Assembly (NCBI GenBank): GCA_902780365.1
Contig: CACZFE010000041.1
Coordinates: 2,555 to 22,305 of the forward strand
Direction of reading: 5' to 3'
Source: an uncultured Spirochaetales bacterium
Lineage (GTDB): Bacteria; UBP6; UBA1177
DNA: 19,751 nucleotides
A model generated the notes under the pieces. It ran no database searches. It saw only the letters and a program-made list of their open reading frames with translations, and was not told the DNA's origin. The first letter of the stretch is position 1. The number at the start of each line of letters is the position of its first letter. The translations under genes and the position numbers were made by a program. Of this stretch, positions 13,866 through 19,751 are shown one piece after another.

Positions 13866-15671
13866 TTACTCTTCTTCACCTGCTTCGAGTACTGCGAGGA
13901 ATGCTTCCTGCGGGATCTCAACGTTTCCAAGCTGTTTCATCCTCTTTTTTCCTTCTTTCTGTTTTTCGAGAAGTTTTCTCTTTCGGGATACGTCTCCGCC
14001 GTAGCATTTCGAAGTGACATCCTTTCTATAAGCCTTGACGGTTTCGCGTGAAATTACGGTCGAACCTATTGCCGCCTGGATCGCGACGTCGTACATCTGT
14101 CTCGGTATTACGCGGCGCATCTTCATTACGAGCGAACGTCCCATCTGGTATGAATTGTCCTTGTGGACGATTACCGAAAGTGCATCCACCGGCTCGCCGT
14201 TGATGAGGATGTCCATTTTGACGAGGTTCGACTTCTCGTAGCGGTCGAATTCGTAGTCAAGCGAGGCAAAACCGCGCGAGATCGACTTCAGTTTGTCGTA
14301 AAAGTCGTAAACTATCTCGCTGAGCGGCATTTCGTATTCCAAAATAACGCGGTCGGCCGCCTGGTAGATCATATTTTTCTGCTTGCCGCGCTTGTCTAAG
14401 CAGAGTTTTACGAGTCCGCCGATAAATTCCGCCGGAGTGAAGACCGATGCTTTGACTATCGGTTCCTCGATGTGGGCGATTATCTGCGGTTTCGGGAGTT
14501 TGTCGGGATTTTCTACGATGACTTCTTCTCCGTTCGTGAGGACGACTTTGTATGCGACGCTGGGAGCCGTCGTTATAAGTTCGAGCCCGAATTCGCGCTC
14601 AAGACGCTCTTTTACGATCTCAAGGTGGAGCATTCCCAGGAATCCGCAGCGGAAGCCGTAACCCAAAGCTGTCGAATTTTCAGGCTCGTATGAAAAACTC
14701 GAGTCGTTGAGGGCGAGCTTTTCGACTGCGCGTTTTACTTCCTCGTATTTTGAAGTCTCAACGGGGAAAACACCGCAGAAAACCATCTGTTTCATAGGTT
14801 TGAAGCCGGGAAGGGGAGTTGTTGTCGGATCGTTTGCAAGAGTTATCGTTTCCCCGATCCTGACATCGTGGATAGTTTTGATCCCCGCCGCCACAACGCC
14901 GACTTCGCCCGCAGAAAGCGAGTCAACTTTCTTGAGGAAAGGCATATATTTCGCGATTTCGATCACTTCGTAATCGGCATCCGAGTGCATGAGATGGATT
15001 ATGTCTCCAGTTTTGATCTCGCCGTCGAACATCCTCACCATCATTCTGACTCCGACATATGCGTCAAACCAGCTGTCGAACACAAGAGCCCTTGTTTTCA
15101 TTGAAGGATCTGTTTTCGGAGCAGGGATTTCGGTTACTATTTTGTCGAGAAGTTCTCTCACTCCGACACCTGTTTTTGCCGAAACGAGGGAAGCATCTTC
15201 GGTATCGATCCCGATGATATCGGCGATTTCAGTTTTCGTTTTTTCGACATCGGCGCTCGGAAGGTCGATTTTGTTGATGACAGGAACGATCGCGAGATCG
15301 TTGTCGATCGCCATATAGACATTTGCCAGAGTCTGAGCCTCGACTCCCTGCGTCGCGTCAACGACAAGCAGAGCTCCTTCGCAGCTCGTGAGTGCCCGGC
15401 TCACCTCGTAGGAAAAATCGACGTGTCCCGGAGTGTCGATGAAGTTGAATTCGTATTTTTCGCCTTTGTATTCGTGAAAAACCGTGACGGCGCGCGCCTT
15501 GATTGTGATCCCGCGCTCTTTTTCGAGCTCCATGTCGTCAAGAAACTGCTCCGTCATCTCCCTTTCACTGAGGCCGCCCGTCATTTCAAGAAGTCTGTCG
15601 GAAAGAGTCGATTTGCCGTGATCGATGTGGGCTACGATCGAAAAATTTCTGATATTGCTGATGTTTTTCAT
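13866..15671 (-). CDS. lepA: Elongation factor 4 (LepA), ribosomal GTPase
   Basis: EF4 binds the ribosome and affects stalled or badly translocated complexes and 30S assembly. In the 601-aa form, G1 is AHIDHGKST at residues 14-22, then the switch ERGITIKA, G3 DTPGHVDF and G4 NKID. The C-terminus carries the LepA-specific run RKRKLLEKQKEGKKRMKQ followed by IPQEAFLAVL. Length matches the usual 595-605 aa. The frame extends upstream to ATG 15714-15716, but that start has no ribosome site and overlaps the probable -10 box. ATG 15669-15671 has AAGG five bases upstream and gives the normal N-terminus MKNISNIRNFSIVAH. It heads an operon with the Cys-rich lipoprotein and the barrel protein and is divergent from the polysaccharide cluster. 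Confidence 0.97.
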   Translation of the reverse strand: MKNISNIRNFSIVAHIDHGKSTLSDRLLEMTGGLSEREMTEQFLDDMELEKERGITIKARAVTVFHEYKGEKYEFNFIDTPGHVDFSYEVSRALTSCEGALLVVDATQGVEAQTLANVYMAIDNDLAIVPVINKIDLPSADVEKTKTEIADIIGIDTEDASLVSAKTGVGVRELLDKIVTEIPAPKTDPSMKTRALVFDSWFDAYVGVRMMVRMFDGEIKTGDIIHLMHSDADYEVIEIAKYMPFLKKVDSLSAGEVGVVAAGIKTIHDVRIGETITLANDPTTTPLPGFKPMKQMVFCGVFPVETSKYEEVKRAVEKLALNDSSFSYEPENSTALGYGFRCGFLGMLHLEIVKERLEREFGLELITTAPSVAYKVVLTNGEEVIVENPDKLPKPQIIAHIEEPIVKASVFTPAEFIGGLVKLCLDKRGKQKNMIYQAADRVILEYEMPLSEIVYDFYDKLKSISRGFASLDYEFDRYEKSNLVKMDILINGEPVDALSVIVHKDNSYQMGRSLVMKMRRVIPRQMYDVAIQAAIGSTVISRETVKAYRKDVTSKCYGGDVSRKRKLLEKQKEGKKRMKQLGNVEIPQEAFLAVLEAGEEE

Positions 15672-15707
15672 ACTAACCTTGGAATCCAAGTTAATAAAAA
15701 CCGCGCG

Positions 15708-15736
15708 TTTATACATGAAAATCAGTCATTTTTCCA
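15708..15736 (-). promoter_or_regulatory. lepA: Candidate promoter for lepA
   Basis: On the minus strand TGGAAA (complement of 15731-15736) and TATAAA (complement of 15708-15713) are 17 bases apart. The start would be near 15701, leaving a leader of about 30 bases before ATG 15671. Its position supports the shorter lepA start. Confidence 0.45.
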
Positions 15737-15747
15737 TTTATTTTATA

Positions 15748-15776
15748 TTTGCGTTTATAAGGGTTTTTAGTATAAT
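15748..15776 (+). promoter_or_regulatory. Candidate promoter for the polysaccharide cluster
   Basis: A perfect TATAAT at 15771-15776 has a poor -35 (TTTGCG, 15748-15753) 17 bases upstream. It is back to back with the lepA promoter in an AT-rich 139-base gap, so both could share regulation. Confidence 0.4.
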
Positions 15777-15810
15777 AATGGGCTTTAATTTTGTTCGTAA
15801 TGGAGTTTCT

Positions 15811-17385
15811 ATGGATAATATTGTTGAAAATACTAATGAAATTGAAAATAAAAAGGAAACTGTCGAAATAACTCTTAAAGATCTCGTCAAAATCCTCAGA
15901 GATAACAAAAAGTTGTTTTTTGTTTCTTCTTTTGTTGCATTTGCCGTTCTTTCCTTTGTTTTTCTTTTCCTGTTGACGCCTATCTATGATGTAAATTCTT
16001 CTCTCGAGATAAGAAGCCAGCAAAATACTCCGTCTCTTTCGTTCGATGCGATCTCCATGCTGATGGGCGGGGGAATGGCGAACGACAAAAGCATAGATTT
16101 GGAACTTCTTAAAAGCAGAACGATTCTGAAATCCGCTATTGAAGAGAACGGACTTCAGATGAATGTCAAAAGAAAAAACAATACGATGTTTTCGTATCTT
16201 TGGGACAGGGTTTTCGGCGAACTTCCCGAAGATGCCTTTGTAATTTTTAAAAAAATACCGGAAAGCATCCAAAGCAAAAAGGGTGAGATAACGGCTTCAG
16301 AAGAAGGCTTCACGATAGAGCACGGCGGAGAGAAGGCTGAATGCAGATGGAGTTCCGACTGTAGTTTCAAAGGCGGAACGGTTGTTCTCGACAAGCTGGG
16401 AAATTTTTCGGTTCCGGTTTCCTATAAGTTTGAATACGAACCGATAATTGATACCAGAGAGCGGATTTCAGGAAATTTGAATATTAAAAAGGCTGATGAT
16501 TCCGAAATGATAAAACTTGTTTTTACCCATCAGAGTCCGCTCATGGCTGCAAAAGTTCTTTCCGACATAACAAAGATTTTCATTCAGAAAAAGACCGAGT
16601 GGGAAGAAAATGACGCCGAATCAAAGAAAAATTACATAAACAACGTGCTGGCCGAACTTTCGGTAGGTATCGATGAAAAAAGCCAGAAAATGATCGCTTT
16701 CCAGCAGCAGGAAAAAACGATAATGCCTGAAGTCGAAGTTCCTGAACTTCTTAAAAAGCAGGAGACTTTGAGGATCCAGATAGAAGAGTTCAAATTCAAA
16801 CGTCAGATTTTAGTCAACACTTTGCAGAATATCAATAAAAATCCCGGCAAGCCGATAACTGTTCCGATAGAGGAGGAGTCTGTTCAGGAGGCTTTAAAAT
16901 ACCACAACGCGCTTCTTTTCAAAAATAACGAACTTACACAGCGTGTTACAGCGGAACACCCTCTTAAAGTTGCGGCCGACGAAGAGATAAAAGAGAGTGA
17001 AAATGCTCTTAAAAATGTTATAAAAACGAGCGTGGCGCAGTATGAAAAAGGGGAAAAACTCCTCAACGATCTTCTTGACATGATAACGAGCGGGCAGGGG
17101 AAGATCCCGGAGACGCTTTTCACTTTCGCAAACCTCAAACGGGATGTCGAACTTGCCGAAAAAGTTTATGTCACGCTTTCCGCGAAACTTTATGAAACTT
17201 CGGTCTCTCCGAATGTCGGTATTGTTCCGGCAAGAGTTATTGACGCTCCCGATCCGAATGTTCTCCGTTCATTTCCGAAAGTGAGGGTCTTTGCTATAAT
17301 AATTCTTGTGCTTACTGTTTTTTCGGGTTTCGTCGCTGTTTTTGCAAAGGAAGTTTTCAAATCTCTTAAAGAGAGTCTGAAATAG
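15811..17385 (+). CDS. Wzz-like chain-length / polysaccharide co-polymerase
   Basis: The 524-aa inner-membrane protein has the two-helix co-polymerase layout: a cytoplasmic N-tail, TM1 at about residues 35-56, a large periplasmic part with coiled coil (about 290-440, e.g. ELLKKQETLRIQIEEFKFK), and TM2 at about 491-512 preceded by Pro-rich DAPDPNVLRSFPK. It would set the chain length or aid export of a Wzy-dependent surface polysaccharide. No tyrosine-kinase domain is fused at the C-terminus. The open frame runs back to 15625, overlapping lepA, but TGGAG at 15801-15805 lies five bases before ATG 15811, which gives a normal N-tail; ATG 15778 lacks a good site. Next gene follows after four bases. 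Confidence 0.87.
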   Translation: MDNIVENTNEIENKKETVEITLKDLVKILRDNKKLFFVSSFVAFAVLSFVFLFLLTPIYDVNSSLEIRSQQNTPSLSFDAISMLMGGGMANDKSIDLELLKSRTILKSAIEENGLQMNVKRKNNTMFSYLWDRVFGELPEDAFVIFKKIPESIQSKKGEITASEEGFTIEHGGEKAECRWSSDCSFKGGTVVLDKLGNFSVPVSYKFEYEPIIDTRERISGNLNIKKADDSEMIKLVFTHQSPLMAAKVLSDITKIFIQKKTEWEENDAESKKNYINNVLAELSVGIDEKSQKMIAFQQQEKTIMPEVEVPELLKKQETLRIQIEEFKFKRQILVNTLQNINKNPGKPITVPIEEESVQEALKYHNALLFKNNELTQRVTAEHPLKVAADEEIKESENALKNVIKTSVAQYEKGEKLLNDLLDMITSGQGKIPETLFTFANLKRDVELAEKVYVTLSAKLYETSVSPNVGIVPARVIDAPDPNVLRSFPKVRVFAIIILVLTVFSGFVAVFAKEVFKSLKESLK

Positions 17386-17389
17386 TGAT

Positions 17390-18667
17390 ATGATGTTTGT
17401 CCGAAAGTTCAAAGAGAACGATTTCGCAAAAAATATACTTACTCTGCTTACAGGTACCACGGCGGCGCAGATCATTCCTTTTGCCGTTTCGCCGGTCCTT
17501 ACAAGGCTTTATTCACCTGACGATTTCGGCGTTCTTGCTCTGTTTTTCAGTATCTGTTCGATCCTTTCGGTCGTTGCCGCAGGGCGTTACGAACTTTCGA
17601 TAGTGATTCCGGAAAAAGATGAAGAAGCTGTGAACATTGTTGCGCTTTCAATATTCGTATCGGTGATTTTTGCCTTGTTGCTGCAGATCGTTTTTGCGGT
17701 TTTCAATTCCGGGATAGCGTCGTTTCTCGGCAACGAATCGATATCTTTCTGGCTTTATTTCGTTCCTCTCGTCGTTTTTATGATGAGTCTTTACAACATT
17801 CTGAGATATTTCAGTATACGGATAAAAGATTTTAAAAGCGTGGCTGTTACAAGAGCCGTGAAGTCTTCCGCTGGGGCTTTTATAAAACTTGCTCTCGGTT
17901 TTATCGGATTTACTTCCGGCGGTCTTGTTACAGGAGAAATAATTTCTCAATTTTTCGGCAATACCTCTTTAGTGAGAAATGTGTACAGAAGAAAAGAGCT
18001 CTTTTCCGGTGTCAGCCGCGGCAGAATGGCTGAAGAGGCCAAAAAATATTCTGATTTTCCGAAGTTTTCACTTCCTGGAGCACTTTCAAATTCGCTTTCT
18101 TTGAATCTCAACAGTTTTTTCCTCACATCGCTTTTTTCGCTCGCAATACTCGGTCAGTATGCATTGGTGAACAAAGCGGTAAATGTTCCTCTGACTCTTT
18201 TAGGTTCTTCTGTTTCCGATGCATATTTTCAGAGAGCTGCCCGGGAAAGAAGTGAAACCGGTACTGCGAAAAATGCTTTTATCCAGTCGGCAAAATACCT
18301 TTCACTCATTGCTGTCCCCGTTTTTTTCGTTCTCTTTTTTTTCGGCGAGGAGCTTTTTGCCTTTGTTTTCGGCGAGTCATGGAGAGTTGCCGGAAGTTAT
18401 GCGAAAATACTCTCTTTTCTGGTCGCGGTCCGTCTTGTTGCGGCACCGCTTTCAGTAACGATGAGTACTTTCGAAAAGCAGAAGATAAGCCTTATGCTGA
18501 CTTTACTGCAACTCGTTCTGATGGTCGCAGTATTTGTCGTTTCCAATATTTTTTCGTTTGAAATGAAAGAGTTTCTGATGCTTTATACCGCCCTTATGGC
18601 GTCTTATTATCTGTTTATGCTGGTCGTATGTTTTAATATCGCAGTCAAAGGAAGAAAATATGGATAA
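17390..18667 (+). CDS. Wzx-like polysaccharide flippase (MOP superfamily)
   Basis: The 425-aa polytopic protein has about 12 hydrophobic segments and begins with the family pattern ILTLLTGTTAAQIIPFAVSP then VLTRLYSPDDFGVLALFFS. It should flip undecaprenyl-linked glycan repeat units across the inner membrane for polymerisation. The first ATG at 17390 is followed at once by a second at 17393; neither has a strong ribosome site, so translation is probably coupled to the preceding gene, which ends four bases upstream. The stop (18665-18667) overlaps the next gene's ATG by eight bases. T7-T8 runs around 18321-18342 encode Phe pairs in a membrane segment. Confidence 0.88.
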   Translation: MMFVRKFKENDFAKNILTLLTGTTAAQIIPFAVSPVLTRLYSPDDFGVLALFFSICSILSVVAAGRYELSIVIPEKDEEAVNIVALSIFVSVIFALLLQIVFAVFNSGIASFLGNESISFWLYFVPLVVFMMSLYNILRYFSIRIKDFKSVAVTRAVKSSAGAFIKLALGFIGFTSGGLVTGEIISQFFGNTSLVRNVYRRKELFSGVSRGRMAEEAKKYSDFPKFSLPGALSNSLSLNLNSFFLTSLFSLAILGQYALVNKAVNVPLTLLGSSVSDAYFQRAARERSETGTAKNAFIQSAKYLSLIAVPVFFVLFFFGEELFAFVFGESWRVAGSYAKILSFLVAVRLVAAPLSVTMSTFEKQKISLMLTLLQLVLMVAVFVVSNIFSFEMKEFLMLYTALMASYYLFMLVVCFNIAVKGRKYG

Positions 18668-19598
18668 AAAGCCGATAACTAAAGCCGGACTTGTCAGTGA
18701 TCTCAGAAATTTAGGTGTAAGGCAGGGCGATATTCTGAACGTAAAATGCTCGATGCGGTCTCTGGGAAAGGTCGAAGGCGGCGCTGCTGCTCTTATTGAA
18801 GCGCTTCTTGAGGCTGTAGGCGCTGAAGGAACGATAGTGACCGATTCTTTTATAAAAGTTTATAAACCGTATGTCGCGAAAAAGATGCCTTTGGCCGATG
18901 ACAACTCTTTTTCATACTGCGGAGTTCTTGCCAACGAAATGCTTAAACACCCGAAAGTCGAGCGGAGCCGCCATCCTGTGCAGAAATTTGCCGCTATCGG
19001 TAAGTATGCGAAAGAATTCTGTGAAAACCACACTGATGAATCCTATGCTTATGATATTTTAAGAATCATGGCTCTGAAAGGGGGAAAAAACCTTAAAATC
19101 GGAAGTGACGAACAGATTCCCGGTGTCGGAACGACTCATGTCGCGATAGGAATGCTGAAACTCAGAAACAGCAGGCCGTATCTCGGTGTTTACTATATGA
19201 AAAACGGCAGAAAGACGTTTTTCAGGCGCGACTGGGCAGGAATATGCGCTGCTTCATTCAACAAATTTCTTCCTTACTACGAAAAAAACGGCGACATTAT
19301 TGCGCGGGGCAAAGTAGGGAACGCAGATTCTATGCTTACTTCGATGCGCGGTACGTTGAAAACCGAATATGATATTCTGAAAAAAGATCCGTCGTTCCTT
19401 GACTGCGGAGATCCTTTCTGTGTTGACTGCCGGCTCAACTGGGAGTTCAGCCGCGGAACGAAACCCGGTTTTATACTGAAATCGCTTCTTCACGGGAAGT
19501 TGATGAAAGCGGTCTTTGTTGCACGCATGTTTTATAAAAAATATGTAACACTCCCGGATAAAGACAGCAAGCTGCCGCCGGATGACTTTGCGGAGTAG
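18660..19598 (+). CDS. AAC(3)-family N-acetyltransferase in a polysaccharide cluster
   Basis: The 312-aa product shows the AAC(3)/YokD fold: GDILNVKCSMRSLGKVEGG near the N-terminus (family norm VHSSLxxxG), LLEAVGAEGTIVTDSF, SRHP (His105), and GTTHVAIG with the conserved His160. The family uses acetyl-CoA to acylate an amine. The first His of the usual VHSS block is Lys here, and the acidic residue after HVA is absent, so classical aminoglycoside resistance should not be assumed. A C-terminal Cys cluster (249, 254, 257 in LDCGDPFCVDC) is unusual. Its place after the flippase suggests N-acetylation of an amino sugar in the surface glycan (inference). AAGGA precedes the ATG, which overlaps the flippase gene end by eight bases. 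Confidence 0.82.
   Translation: MDKKPITKAGLVSDLRNLGVRQGDILNVKCSMRSLGKVEGGAAALIEALLEAVGAEGTIVTDSFIKVYKPYVAKKMPLADDNSFSYCGVLANEMLKHPKVERSRHPVQKFAAIGKYAKEFCENHTDESYAYDILRIMALKGGKNLKIGSDEQIPGVGTTHVAIGMLKLRNSRPYLGVYYMKNGRKTFFRRDWAGICAASFNKFLPYYEKNGDIIARGKVGNADSMLTSMRGTLKTEYDILKKDPSFLDCGDPFCVDCRLNWEFSRGTKPGFILKSLLHGKLMKAVFVARMFYKKYVTLPDKDSKLPPDDFAE
19592..19595 (+). promoter_or_regulatory. Ribosome binding site for a TTG-started gene
   Basis: GGAG inside the last codons of the acetyltransferase gene lies six bases before TTG 19602. No ATG or GTG occurs nearby in this frame, so TTG is the best start. Confidence 0.5.
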
Positions 19599-19601
19599 AT
19601 T

Positions 19602-19751
19602 TTGGATAAGAAGATTTTTATAAAATCGCCGGCTTCTTTTGAGCAGGAAAGAAGATACATCTTTGATGTCATTCTTTCTGAGTTTCTCGGTCTGGAATAC
19701 GAAGTTTCGTTTTCAGACGAGGCAAAAACTGTAGAAATCGTTCTCGAAAAA
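19602..19751 (+). CDS. N-terminus of a probable polysaccharide deacetylase-type protein, 3'-truncated
   Basis: An open frame of 50 codons runs to the window end from TTG 19602, three bases after the previous stop. The residues DKKIFIKSPASFEQERRYIF and then DVILSEFLGLEYEVSF resemble the N-terminal DUF7033 module I recall in front of polysaccharide deacetylase domains (ERxYIxDVIxxxFLGL pattern). The catalytic part would lie outside the window, so this is a resemblance only. Its place in the cluster fits glycan modification. Confidence 0.5.
   Translation, partial: MDKKIFIKSPASFEQERRYIFDVILSEFLGLEYEVSFSDEAKTVEIVLEK

Noticed and set aside
18660..19598. Aminoglycoside resistance gene
   Set aside because: Family fold fits, but missing family residues and the polysaccharide context point to glycan modification.

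Overview
The window reads as a chromosome segment of an uncultured Gram-negative bacterium. Evidence for an outer membrane is an Omp85/surface-antigen barrel protein and several lipoproteins. Acidic Asp/Ser/Thr/Pro-rich spacers right after the lipobox, together with EGF-like Cys-rich and LamG-like surface domains, resemble what I recall from Myxococcota / former Deltaproteobacteria metagenomes. That assignment is an impression, not a search result. There are no transposases, integrases, phage genes or CRISPR arrays.

Layout. (1) 1-2099, plus strand: two adjacent paralogous LamG-like lipoproteins, the first cut by the window edge, the second with freshly expanded 36-bp and 15-bp coding repeats. 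(2) 2203-5984, plus strand: dnaX, with an A9 tract placed where a short gamma form would end, overlapping by 4 bases (ATGA) a GT-C type membrane glycosyltransferase with a soluble C-terminal domain. (3) 5999-8691, minus strand: tRNA(CAT), an intrinsic terminator, a coiled-coil/zinc-ribbon (DUF164) gene probably starting at TTG, the RNase P RNA gene rnpB, and an NSS-family sodium-dependent transporter. (4) 8692-10759: a 540-aa AT-rich lipoprotein gene bracketed by inverted dispersed repeats. (5) 10760-15671, minus strand: lepA, a 628-aa Cys-rich lipoprotein and an Omp85-like barrel, with gaps of only 26 and 23 bases. (6) 15811-19751, plus strand: the start of a surface-polysaccharide cluster, with a Wzz-like chain-length protein, a Wzx-like flippase, an AAC(3)-fold acetyltransferase and the first 50 codons of a possible polysaccharide deacetylase.

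How it fits together. Housekeeping genes (dnaX, lepA, rnpB, tRNA) alternate with cell-surface genes: four lipoproteins with acidic spacers, a barrel protein and glycan assembly. No new multi-gene system is obvious. The observations most worth checking are the dnaX A9 slippage site, where both alternative frames stop within four codons after the A-run, and a 52-nt two-hairpin repeat whose two copies differ almost only by compensatory stem changes and each sit directly after a stop codon.
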